In this document: piece after piece, positions 1-11,008 of the stretch | How positions within the stretch are numbered: position 1 is the first letter of the stretch | Layout: each line of letters opens with the position of its first letter | From: Hirsutella rhossiliensis | Lineage: Eukaryota > Ascomycota > Sordariomycetes > Hypocreales > Ophiocordycipitaceae | NCBI RefSeq assembly: GCF_020360975.1 | Contig: NW_025408684.1 | Span: 806,001 to 870,000 of the forward strand | Length of the DNA stretch: 64,000 bases | Direction: 5' to 3' | Program-made: the position numbers and the translations under genes | Notes under the pieces: model-generated | The model's input: only the letters and a program-made list of their open reading frames with translations | Told to the model about the DNA's origin: nothing | The model's database searches: none

Positions 1-367
1 ACCTTATACTCCTTCTTCCTCTTTATTATATAGTCTTATATAATTCCTTAATTTCCTAAAATTCTACTATTACTTATATACCTTAAAAAGAGGTAAGCTA
101 ACTAGTTTTATATTAAGTCTTATATAATCCTATATAGTTTTCCCTTTATAAGCGTTATCTTATAAAATATAACTATAATATAAGGGATTAAGGACTAGAT
201 TACCTTACTATAGACTTCCTTAGTATATAATAAGGTATAGCTTTATATAAACGCCGTAAGCTTAGTTAAGGCTATAGTTTAGCGCTTTATCTTTACTTAA
301 AACTACTTTAAGTATACCTTTTATTATAACTTTTAATATACTTGTAAGGCTAGTAAAAGGAAGGTTT
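1..367. other. AT-rich RIP-degraded DNA, no gene
   Basis: Very AT-rich sequence dominated by TA, TTA and CTTATA words, with almost no CA or TG, which is the residue left when both strands have suffered C-to-T change at CpA. No reading frame of useful length is open. I cannot assign it to an element; it is probably a remnant of an older repeat. Confidence 0.6.
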
Positions 368-504
368 CTTACTAATAGTCCTAGCTAATTATATAACTTT
401 ATAGCTTATAACTAATTAAGGAGGATTTTTCTTTATATAAATATAAAGATAATAAAGAAAAGGTTAGTTTAGTTAGTTTTACGCTATATCTTTTCCCCTT
501 ATTA
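368..504 (-). mobile_element. 3'-end remnant of the Tad-like LINE (heavily RIP-mutated)
   Basis: The stretch follows the 3' untranslated part of the LINE described at 6498-13571 (words around TAGTCCTAGCTA, GCTTATAACTAATTA and the decayed CGCGGTGTTTTTCCCC block), with most C/G positions turned to T/A. It stops abruptly where a SINE begins at 505. The match is by eye, so the outer limits are approximate. Confidence 0.55.
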
Positions 505-802
505 CTAGGTTCCTAGGCCCCCTTTATTTTTTTCTTATATTAAAGATTAAAGTAATTATTAAGGTTAAGAAGCGTTATAGTATTATAGCTATAGTAGCTT
601 ATTATTATATAGCTTAAAGGCTATTCCGTTATATAGCTTAAGGGCTATTTTTACCTTATTATAAGTAAGGACTATTAATACTAGCTAGTTAAGGCTAGCG
701 GTAAAGTAGCTAAATAAGCTAAGGGGGTAAGCGGGATTTAAACTTATAACCTTATAAAAGAAGTAAGTCTTTTAAGCGCTTTTACTATTACGCTATCCCC
801 TT
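505..802 (-). mobile_element. tRNA-derived SINE, copy 1
   Basis: Read on the minus strand this begins AAGGGGATAGCGTAATAGTA, an A-box-like tRNA start. A decayed B box, AGTTTAAATCC (minus strand of 734-744), follows, then a non-tRNA body and an end reading GGAACCTAG. A second copy at 24940-25237 matches along its whole length in the opposite orientation and is also 298 bp. The expected B box GGTTCGAATCC differs from the two copies only by C-to-T and G-to-A changes. The family would be transcribed by RNA polymerase III and moved by a LINE; this copy is dead. A true tRNA is excluded because the homology runs about 220 bp past the tRNA-like head. Confidence 0.7.
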
Positions 803-1822
803 AAACTAGTATTACCTTATTAGCTTTAAGGTAAACTAATATTATTATTACTTATCTTTTTTATATAAAGTATATTAACTCGCTCTTTAATAGTTTAAAA
901 GTAATTATAAACTTAGTTACTTACTTTATATATACCTTTTAGGCCTCTTTTAAGTATATTACTATAATAGCCTTATTAAGTTTAATATTACGTTTAATAT
1001 TAACTATATTTATATTATTAATAAAGCTAATAGTAGAAATACTATATATTATACTAAGTCTTTTATATAAAAGGGTTATATAATATAAAAATAAGATTAA
1101 GAATAAAAAAGAACTTTAAAAGACTATTATTAATACTTATATTAGCTTTAAGGATATTTTATTAAAGTAAAAGGTTAATCTTTTATTACTTATAAAGCTT
1201 TATATTAAGCTTATAAGCTATTTAAGCTATTATTATAGTTTTAATTTTCTTATAAGCTTATTAAAGTTAACTATATTAAATACGCCCTTAATATCTAGCT
1301 ATAAGAATAATATAATACCCTTTTAAGCTTAAGTTATATATATTAGTTTTATTACTAATAAGATTACTACTTTTATAAAGCGCTCCTTTTTATTCTTTAT
1401 TTATTTATTTAGTAAGATACTATTTACTTTTACTACTCTTATAATCCTTTAAGCTAGTATTTACTTAAATACTTTCCTTATTATAAGTAAAAAGGAAATT
1501 AAATTAGTTTTTATCTCTTTACTATATAATAGGCTTTTAGCCTCTTACCTAACTTTTAAAGTAATATTATATTTATACTATAGAACTACCTTAAGAAATA
1601 TAAGAGTTAGGTATAAGTATTAAAGATTATAGCTAGTTATTAAATTAAAGCTAGTTTATCCTTCTTAATAAACCTTAAAGGAATACTACCTAAGCTTATT
1701 ACTTTCTAGCTTACTATCTTACTTAATACTATTATAACGTTAGCTAGCTAAATTCCTTTAAAAACTAATACTAATAAGCCCTCCTTACCTTATAAATAGT
1801 TTACTTCTAAGCTACTATTACC
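803..1822. other. AT-rich RIP-degraded DNA
   Basis: No open frame and no recognisable domain. Composition is extremely AT-rich with a RIP pattern. Positions 1431-1490 share a 60-bp block with 40274-40333 (separate entry), so at least part of this is a dispersed repeat. I cannot name the element. Confidence 0.55.
1431..1490 (+). repeat. 60-bp block shared with 40274-40333
   Basis: Both blocks contain CTTATAATCYTTTAAG, TAGTATTTAYTTA and TACTTTCCTTATTATAAG in the same order and spacing. Nearly all differences are transitions, as expected for two RIP-mutated copies of one older repeat. Family unknown. Confidence 0.55.
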
Positions 1823-3183
1823 TTTTTTTAATATTATTACTTATATATAACTTTTAAGGCTATAGTAAGGCTAATAAGTGCCTAGGCCCTTATTAATAGT
1901 CTTAGCTAGCTATAAAGCTTAAGGGCTTATAACTAATTAAGGAAAGAGTAGCTATAAAGGTAAAAATAATAAAAAAAGTTAATTTAGTTCCTCTTATATA
2001 GTATTTTCCCCCCTTAAGGGCCCTAGGGCCCCTAGGTTACTCCTTTTTAAGCTACTTTACTATTCTTATCTTTATTTTAGCTAAGAAGGTTAAAAAGGCT
2101 TCCTTTTCTTTCTTAAAGTTATAAAGATAAGGTAGGCTAAGGGCCTCCTTCTATCCCTTTAAGGCTTAGTAAAGGACCTCTCTTTTCCTCTTATAGTTTA
2201 AGTACCTTAAGATAAGGTGCCTTACTATATACCTTCCTTAGCTATAGTAGTAGTTATCTTAGTTTACTTTATTAACCTTCTTTAAAAAGGATAGTAAGAA
2301 GCTAGCCTTAAGGAGAAGTTAATAAAAAGCTAAAAAAGGTAGCCTAAGCTTTCTTATAAGGTCCTTTTTTAAGCTAAAAGCTAAGTAAGGGGTCTTTTAA
2401 ATAGATATATAGTACTTACTTAAGCCTTTAGCCTTAAGGCTATTAGCTACCTTAGTAGCCTAGAAGCCTCTTTAATAGTTCTTAGTAGCTTATTAAACCT
2501 TTCTTTATAAGTAGCTAATAAAAACTATAAGGGTCCTTTATATAAAGGCCTTTAAGACTCTTTTAGCTAGCTAGTTAGCTAGCTTATTACTAAAGATCCT
2601 TAGGTAGCTAGGGTACTAATATAGCTATATATTATAAAAGGCCTTAAAGCTAGTTAAGAGCCTTTTAATATATATAGCTAGGTTTAAGTAGCCCTTAACC
2701 TTTTATATAATAGCTTAGCTATTTATAAAGATATAAGCTTTTATAATAGGGTTAAGGGGGCTAGACCTTAAAAGCTAAGGCTTTTTAGCTTAGTATCGCG
2801 TATAGCTTTATATTAGCTACTTTAATAAAGGGCCTTAAGTTCTTATAATATACTTTAATAAGCTTATTTTCTAAGCCTATCTTATAAAAGGAGTAAGCGT
2901 TTATCTTTATAAGAGACCCTTTAAGGTACCCCTTAAAGCTATTAGTATAAAATATTAATAGCTATAGCTTAAAGTCTTCTAGGCTAGCTAAGCTAGCTAA
3001 GAAGTATTAGTACTACTTTTTAGCTAAGGGCTTAAAGGCCTCTATTATAATAATAAAGGCTTTAAGCTCTAGAGCCTATATAGGCTTTTAGCTAGCTTTC
3101 TTTCTTTCTAAGCTATAGTTAAGCCCTATAATAGCTACTAAGCCTTTAAGGAGGTAAAAGAGTTATATATAAGGCTTAATCTA
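1823..3183 (-). mobile_element. 5'-truncated Tad-like LINE, heavily RIP-mutated
   Basis: On the minus strand this is the 3' part of the LINE. It starts at a poly-T block (the tail seen in reverse) followed by a decayed form of the common 3' end, then the C-terminal Cys/His motif region and the RNase H region of ORF2. It is far more AT-rich than the copies at 6.5-13.6 kb or 25.5-31.1 kb, so it is older or more often hit by RIP. It ends at 3183, where a second copy in the opposite orientation begins; both are truncated on the 5' side, giving a head-to-head junction. Confidence 0.75.
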
Positions 3184-4898
3184 AGAGCTTCGAGGCAGCT
3201 TTACTAGGCCTACGTAACCTCGATAGCAGACTACGGGGCCTAGCTTTAGTATAGGGGGCCTAAGACCCCTAAGAGCCTAATAAAGCCTTTCTAAAGGCTT
3301 TAGAACTAGGCCCTTCTAAAAGTCCTAGGGGCCTTTAAAGGATCCCCTATTAGGGCCCTAGAAGCTGAAGCAGCCCTCCTACTACTAAAGGTACGGTTTA
3401 AAAAGGCATGCCTCTCCTATGCCCTTCGAACCCTATACCTCCTACCGAATCACCCTATAAGGCAGGCTTATAACCTAGCCGTACGGGACGACCTCGCCGA
3501 CTCGGGCTCCGACCTAGGAGCCCTAAGCTATATTAGGCCCTATACGTAACTCTTCCGCCTCCTTAAAGGCCTAGTAGCTATTATAGGGCCTAACTATAGC
3601 TTAGAAAGAAGGAAAGCTAGCTAGGAGCCCCTATAGGCTCTAGAGCCTAAGGCCTCTATTACTATAATAAAGGCCTTAAGCCTCTAGCTAAGAAGCAGCA
3701 CCAACGCCTCTTAGCTAACCTAGCTAGCCTAGAAGACTTTAGGCTACGGCCCTTAGTCTTCTATACCGACGGCTCTAAGGGGTGCCCTAGGGTCCCCTAT
3801 AGAGACCAACGCCTGCTCCTTCTACGAGATAGGCCTAGAAAATAGGCCTAGTAAGGCGTACTATAAGAACCTAGGGCCCTCTATCGAAGTAGCCGACGTA
3901 GAGCTATTTACGATACTAAGGGTCCTAGAGGACCTAGCTAAGAGGCCCCGGCCCCTAAGATCTAGCCCCCTTAACCCCCCTATAAAGGCTTATATCTTTA
4001 TAGATAGCTAAGCCGCTATACGAAAGGTTAAGGGCTACTCGGACCTCGCTATACGTATTAGAAGGCTCTTAACTAGCCTAGAGGCCTGCTATAATATACG
4101 GCTATACTAGTGCCCTAGCTACCTAGGGATCTTCGGTAACGAGCTAGCCGACTAGCTAGCTAAGAGAGGCCTAGGGGCCCCTACGTAAGGGACCCCTATA
4201 GTCTCTATTAGCTACTTACAAAGAAAGGTCCGATAAGCGGCTAAGGACTACTAGAAGGGCCTCTAGGCTGCCGAGGCAGCTAAAGGCCCTAAGGCTAAAG
4301 GCTTAGGTAAGCACTATACGTCTATTCGAAAGACCCCCCGCTTAGCCTTTAGCCCGGAAAAGGACCTTATAGGAAGGCCTAGGCCGGCCCTTTTAGCCTA
4401 CTACTAACTTCTCCTTAGGGCCGGCTTCCTATTATCCTTCTTAAAGAGGGTTAATAAGGTAGGCCGAGACGACTACCGCTACGGCTAAGGAAGGCACACG
4501 GCTAGGCACCTTATCCTAAGGTGCCCGAACTATAGGAGGGAAAGAGAGGTCCTTTACTAGGCCTTAAAAGGACGGAAGGAAGCCCTTAGCCTACCTCTTC
4601 TCTATAGCACTAAGGAAGGAAGGGAAGCCCTTCTAACCTTCTTAGCTAAAATAGAGATAGGAACGGCTAAGTAGCTCGAAAAAGAGTAACCTAGGGGCCC
4701 TAGGGCCCTTAGGGGGGAAAAACACCGCGTAGGAGGAACTAGATTAACCTTTCCTTTATCTTTGCCTTTATAGCTACCCTTTCCCTAATTAGTTATAAGC
4801 CCCCGGGCTCTATAGCTAGCTAGGACTACTAATAGGGGCCTAGGCCCCTATTAGCCTCGCCATGGCCTTAGAGGCTGTATGCGAGTAATAAAAAAAAA
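3184..4898 (+). mobile_element. 5'-truncated Tad-like LINE (RNase H to 3' tail)
   Basis: Plus-strand 3' part of the LINE. The end of the reverse transcriptase region is followed by an RNase H core reading FYTDGSK near 3760, the C-terminal Cys/His region near 4470-4530, and the 3' untranslated region ending GCGAGTAATA plus an A run. Stops lie where other copies have CAG, CAA or TGG. The tail at about 4881-4898 directly abuts a fragment of another copy that begins in the reverse transcriptase domain. Confidence 0.8.
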
Positions 4899-5686
4899 GG
4901 TACCTTAAGGGTCCCTTATTAGCCCTATCTTATTCCTCTTATATATAAGGGAGATACTAGCGGCTAAGGGGTATTAGCTATCTTATATAAATAACTTTAG
5001 TATCTTTATAATATTAACCTTAGCTAAGAAGAACGTTTAGTAGTTAAAAGCTATAGTTACTAACCTATTTAAATAAGCTAAGGACTAAGAGGTCTATTTT
5101 AACCCTATTAAGATAAAACTTATTTACTTTAGTAGGTAAAAGCAGCTTATTTTAAAGGGTATAAAGATAGGAGGCTTATATTTTAAAGTAAAACCCTTAG
5201 TATAATAGCTAGGGGTCTTCTTTAATTCTAAGCTCCTATTTAAATAATATATTAAAAAGAAGGTAGCCTTTATATAAGCTGCCTTTAAAGAGCTATCTTA
5301 CTTAGTCTTTATATAAAAAAGCTTATTATTTAAAGCTTTTAAGTAGCTTTATTAAGCCTATATAACCTTAATAGTAAACTATAGGGCCTAGCTATAATAT
5401 AGGGGGCCTAAGACCCTTAGGAGCTTAATAAAGCCCTTTTAAAGGCTTTAGAACTAGGCTTTATTAAAGGTCTTAAGGGCTTTAAAAGGTCCTTTATTAA
5501 GGCCTTAAAAGCTAAAGTAGCTTTCTTACTACTAAAGGTATAGTTTAAAAAGGTATACCTCTTTTATACCCTTTAAACCTTATACCTCTTACTAAACTAC
5601 CTTATAAGGTAAGCTTATAACCTAGCTATATAAGATAACCTCACTAACTTAAGCTTTAACTTAAGAGCCTTAAGCTAGATTAAGCC
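4899..5686 (+). mobile_element. Internal LINE fragment (reverse transcriptase to RNase H start)
   Basis: Plus-strand piece of ORF2 beginning at the GGTACCTTAAGGGTCCC site in the reverse transcriptase domain and running through the decayed Y-x-D-D region towards the RNase H linker. It has lost most C and G at RIP-type positions, more than its neighbours. Both sides are cut by other copies: the tail of the preceding copy on the left, and the poly-T tail of a minus-strand copy at 5687 on the right. Confidence 0.7.
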
Positions 5687-6095
5687 TTTTTTTATTTTTT
5701 ATTATTACTCGTATATAGCCTCTAGGGCTATAGCGAGGCTAATAGGGGCCTAGGCCCCTATTAGCAGTCCTAGCTAGCTATAGAGCCCGGGGGCTTATAA
5801 CTAATTAGGGAAAGGGTAGCTATAAAGGCAAAAACAAAGGAAAGGTTAATCTAGTTCCTCCTACGCGGTGTTTTTCCCCCCTAAGGGCCCTAGGGCCCCT
5901 AGGTTACTCTTTTTCGAGCTACTTAGCCGTTCCTATCTCTGTTTTAGCTAAGAAGGTTAGAAGGGCTTCCCTTCCTTCCTTAGTACTATAGAGAAGAGGT
6001 AGGCTAAGGGCCTCCTTCTATCCCTTCGAGGCCCGGTAAAGGACCTCTATTTCCCTCCTATAGTTCGGGCACCTTAGGATAAGGTGCCTGGCCGT
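5687..6095 (-). mobile_element. LINE 3'-end fragment
   Basis: A poly-T tract, then TTATTATTACTCG and the common 3' end of the family in reverse, up to the Cys/His motif region, where it stops within GGTGCCTGGCCGT. It then joins a plus-strand ORF1 fragment. About 400 bp; typical of a strongly 5'-truncated insertion. Confidence 0.75.
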
Positions 6096-6497
6096 CCTAG
6101 ACTAAGCTAGTAGCCCGGAGCGTCCTTAACCTCCTAGAGACCCCTATCCTCGATATCTTCGCCGTAGAGGCTAAGACCTTTAGCGGGATCGATATCCTAG
6201 GGCAGCCTAGGTAGCTAGGCACCCTAGGCCTAACGTAAAAGACGGGGTCCGTTGTCTTCGCAGTCCCTTCGGAGGCTATAGGGGCCGAATACCGGAAAAA
6301 AGGCCTCTATATAGCAGGCCTATAGCTTCGAGTCGAGGCCTATAATAAATATACTATACGCACGTAGTGCTATAAATGCCTTTCCTTTAGCTATAACCCC
6401 TAGACCTACCGGCAGCTTATTAGGTATGCCTTTTACCCGGAAAAGCACCTAACTAAGGATCATAGCTGCCCTAGCTATAAGGCTAGCTAAGGGTACT
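6096..6497 (+). mobile_element. LINE ORF1 fragment (CCHC zinc-knuckle region)
   Basis: Plus-strand fragment equivalent to about 35038-35440 of the copy at 33.8-39.8 kb. It includes the C-x2-C-x4-H-x4-C region (CYKCLSF and onward, near 6370-6415) and the second knuckle, and stops at GGCTAGCTAAGGGTACTC, where the tail of the large minus-strand copy begins. It looks like the left half of an element interrupted by that insertion. Confidence 0.65.
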
Positions 6498-8887
6498 CTT
6501 TTTTTTTTTATATTATTACTCGTATATAGCCTCTAGGGCTATAGCGAGGCTAATAGGGGCCTAGGCTCTTATTAGCAGTCCTAGCTAGCTCTAGAGCGTA
6601 GGTGCTTATAACTAATTAGGGAAAGGGTAGCTATAAAGGCAAAGATAAAGGAAAGGTTAATCTAGTTCCTCCTACGCGGTGTTTTTTCCCCCTAAGGGCC
6701 CTAGGGCCCCTAGGTTACTCTTTTTCGAGCCACTTAGCCGTTCCTATCTCTGTTTTAGCTAAGAAGGTTAGAAGGGCTTCCCTTCCTTCCTTAGTGCTAT
6801 AGAGAAAAGGTAGGCTAAGGGCCTCTTTCCGTCCCTTCTAGGCCCGGTAAAGGACCTCTCTTTCCCTCCTATAGTTCGGGCACCTTAGGATAAGGTGCCT
6901 AGCCGTATGCCTTCCTTAGCCGCAGCGGTAGTCGTCTCGGCCTACCTTATTAACCCTCTTTAAGAAGGATAATAGGAAGCCGGCCCCGAGGAGAAGTTAG
7001 TAGTAGGCCGAAAGGGTCGGCCTAGGCCTTCCTATAAGGTCCTTTTCCGGGCTAAAGGCTAGGCGGGGGGTCTTTCGAATAGACGTATAGTGCTTGCCTA
7101 AGCCTTTAGCCTTAGGGCCTTTAGCTGCCTCGGCAGCCTAGAGGCCCTTCTAGTAGTCCTTAGCCGCTTATCGGACCTTTCTTTATAAGTAGCTAATAGA
7201 GACTATAGGGGTCCCTTACGTAGGGGCCCCTAGGCCTCTCTTAGCTAGCTAGTCGGCTAGCTCGTTACTAAAGATCCCTAGGTAGCTAGGGCACTAGTAT
7301 AGCCGTATATTATAGTAGGCCTCTAGGCTAGTTAAGAGCCTTCTAATACGTATAGCGAGGTCCGAGTAGCCCTTAACCTTTCGTATAGCGGCTTAGCTAT
7401 CTATAAAGATATAAGCCTTTATAGGGGGGTTAAGGGGGCTAGATCTTAGGGGCCGGGGCCTCTTAGCTAGGTCCTCTAGGACCCTTAGTATCGCAAATAG
7501 CTCTACGTCGGCTACTGCGATAGAGGGCCCTAGGTTCTTATAGTACGCCTTACTAGGCCTATTTTCTAGGCCTATCTCGTAGAAGGAGCAGGCGTTGGTC
7601 TCTATAGGGGACCCCTTAGGGCACCCCTTAGAGCCGTCGGTATAGAAGACTAAGGGCCGTAGCCCGAAGTCTTCTAGGCTAGCTAGGTTAGCTAAGAGGC
7701 GTTGGTGCTACTTCTTAGCTAGAGGCTTAGGGGCCTCTATTATCGTAATAGAGGCCTTAGGCTCTAGAGCCTATAGGGGCTCCTAGCTAGCTTTCCTTCT
7801 TTCTAAGCTATAGTTAGGCCCTATAATAGCTACTAGGCCTTTAAGGAGGCGGAAGAGTTACGTATAGGGCCTAATATAGCTTAAGGCTCCTAGGTCGGAG
7901 CCCGAGTCGGCGAGGTCATCCCGTACGGCTAGGTTATAAGCCTGCCTTATAGGGTGATTCGGTAGGAGGTATAGGGTTCGAAGGGCATAGGAGAGGCATG
8001 CCTTTTTAAACCGTACCTCTAGTAGTAGGAGGGCTGCTTTAGCTTCTAGGGCCCTAATAAGGGATCCTTTAAAGGCCCCTAGGACTTTTAGAAGGGCCTG
8101 GTTCTAAAGCCTTTAGAAAGGCTTTATTAGGCTCTTAGGGGTCTTAGGCCCCCTATACTAAAGCTGGGCCCCGTAGTCTGCTATCGAGGTCACGTAGGCC
8201 TGGTAGAGCTGCCTCGAAGCTCTAAACGATAGGCCTCTTTATATAGAGACTAGGCGGGATAGCCCTTCGAAGGCAGCTTATACGGAGGCTACCTTCTTTT
8301 CGATATATTATTTAAATAAGAGCCTAGAGTCAAAGAAGACCCCTAGCCACCGTACTAAGGGCTTCGCTTCGAAAAATAGGCCTCCTACCCTTATACCCTC
8401 TAAAATAGGCTGCCTTTGCCTACTAAAGTAGATAAGTTCCGTCTTAGAGGGGTCGAAATAGACCCCTTAGTCCTTAGCTTATTCGAATAGGTTAGCAGCT
8501 ATAGCTTCTAGCTGCCGGACGTTCTTCTTAGCTAAGGTCGACGTTATAGAGATGCTAAAATCGTCTATATAGGATAGCTAGTACCCCTTAGCCGCTAGTA
8601 TCCCCCTTACGTATAAGAGGAATAGGATAGGGCTAATAGGGGACCCTTAAGGTACCCCTATTACTAGGTCCGTTAGGGGCTGGGTTTGCCCCTCGAAGGC
8701 TAGCTAGATCTTCCTTTCGGTAAGGAAGTAGTCTACCTAGCTTATAAGGGCCTTAGGGAGGTTTAATTCTCTTAGGACCCTTATAAGCTATTCCTTCGAT
8801 ATAAAGTCGAAGGCGCCTTTTATATCTAATAAGAGGGTGCTAGTAATAGCCTTCTTATTAGACTCCTGCTTCTTTTAAACGTAGTGT

Positions 8888-11008
8888 AGAAGGAGGAAGG
8901 CTATGTCGATAGCTGACCGCTGTTTTCGTCCCCCTAGCTGCGTAGGGTTTAGAAGCCCGGCCATATTAGCTAAGTAGCTTAGCCGGGTAGCGTATAGCTT
9001 TTCGAGGACCTTCCCTAAGCAGTTAAGTAAACTTATAACCCTATAGGCTTTAGGGATAGTATAGTCTAGCTTATTTTACTTATGGAGTATAATTCCTATA
9101 GCTTCCTTCTACGCCTTAGGGTGGTATCCTTAGTTAAATAGGGCTTTATAGGCCCTATTAAAGACCGTAGGAATAACCTTATACGCGTGTTAGATAAGAA
9201 GGAAACTAAGGGAGTCCGGGCTAGGGGCTTTCTTATTAGAAGAGCTAACGATAGCCCTTCTAATCTCGGGGTCCTTTAGCTCTTACTAGTCCTACTTAGC
9301 CGTGCCCTTACTGCCTCTAGGGCCCGGGGGCTCTTCTTTCTAGGCTCTAGGGGCTAGGGGCTAGGCTAGGGTCCGGGGTCGGAAAAGGGTCGTTAGGAAG
9401 GCCTCGCATTTTTCCGTAAAGGTATTAGCTTTACCTTTATCCCTTCTTTTATATACGAGATACTTAGAAGGGTAGGGTTAGCTTTAGGCTTAGTAGTATA
9501 GGAAAAGGCCGTAAAGACGTCCTTTCCTACTACTTCTGCTAGGAAGCTCTCCTAGTATTGCTTTTAGTAGCCCTAATAGCGTACTTAAAGCTATTTCGGC
9601 CTCTATAAAGCTCTTCTAGCTCTCCTCGTCCTAGGCTAGCCTATAAGCCCGTTAGGCTAGGCTTAGGGCTTTCCGAAGGAGGTTAGCTCGTCGGTCTACC
9701 AGGGTTTAGATCCCTTATAGGGCCTCTTTCGGTATCGCTACGTTAAAGGCCTCTATAAGGGTTCTTTTAAAAGGAGGCTATCCCTTTAAGTCGTCTCGTT
9801 TTATAGCTCTCTATAGCTATAAGGAGGTCTTATTCCTTCTTAGCTAGGTGTTCCGAGAAGGCCTTTTAGTCTGCTTTCCTATAGTTATAGGTAGTAGGCC
9901 TAGCTAGTAGGGGCCTATTAGGGCCCCTTAAGCTAGCTTCGAAGGCTAGAAGGAGGAAGGCCGTATCGATAGCTGACCGCTGTTTTCGTCCCCCTAGCTG
10001 CGTAGGGTTTAGAAGCCCGGCTGTATTAGCTAAGTAGCTTAGCCGGGTAGCGTATAGCTTTTCGAGGACCTTCCCTAAGCAGTTAAGTAGACTTATAACC
10101 CTATAGGCTTTAGGGATAGTATAGTCTAGTTTATTTTACTTAGGGAGTATAATTCCTATAGCTTCCTTCTACGCCTTAGGGTAGTATCCTTGGTTAAATA
10201 GGGCTTTATAGGCCCTATTAAAGACCGTGGGAATAACCTTATACGCGTGTTAGATAGGAAGGAAGCTAAGGGAGTCCGGGCCGGGGGCTTTCTTATTAGA
10301 AGAGCTAATAATAGCCCTTCTAATCTCGGGGTCCTTTAGCCTTACCAGTCCTACTTAGCCGTGCCCTTACTGCCTATAGGCCCGGGGCTCTTCTTTTCTA
10401 GGCTCTAGGGGCTAGGGGCTAGGGCTAGGGTCCGGGGTCGGAAAAAGGGTCGTTAGGAAGGCCTCGCATTTTTCCGTAAAGGTATTAGCTTTTACCTCTA
10501 TCCCTTCTTTTATATACGAGATACTCGGAAGGGTAGGGTTAGCTTTAGCCTTAGTATAGGAAAAGGCCATAAAGACGTCCTTTCCTACTGCTTCTACTAG
10601 GAAGCTCTCCTAGTGTTGCTTTTTAGCAGCCCTAATAGCGTACTTAAAGCTATTTCGGGCCTCTATAAAGCTCTTCTGGTTCTCCTCGTCCTGGGCTAGC
10701 CTATAAGCCCGTTGGGCTAGGCTTAGGGCTTTCGAAGGAGGTTAGCTCGTCGGTCTACCAGGGTTTAGATCCCTTATAGGGCCTCTTTTCGGTATCGCTG
10801 CGTTAGAGGCCTCTATAAGGGTTCTTATTAGAAGGAGGCTATCCTCTAAGTCGTCTCGTTTTATAGCCCTCTCTATAGCTATAAGGAGGTCCTGTTCCTT
10901 CTTAGCTAGGTGTTCCGAGAAGGCCTTCCAGTCTGCTTTCCTATAGTTATAGGTAGCAGGCCTAGCTAATAGGGGCCTATTAGGGCCCTTAAGCTAGCTT
11001 CGAAGGCT
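8888..11008 (-). repeat. Tandem duplication of about 1.06 kb inside a LINE
   Basis: The block starting AGAAGGAGGAAGG occurs at 8888 and again at 9948, and sequence after both starts matches for about 1.06 kb with few differences. The duplicated segment covers the end of the endonuclease/linker region and the start of the reverse transcriptase domain. Sister copies (25482-31104, 48400-54128) have it once. Confidence 0.8.
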
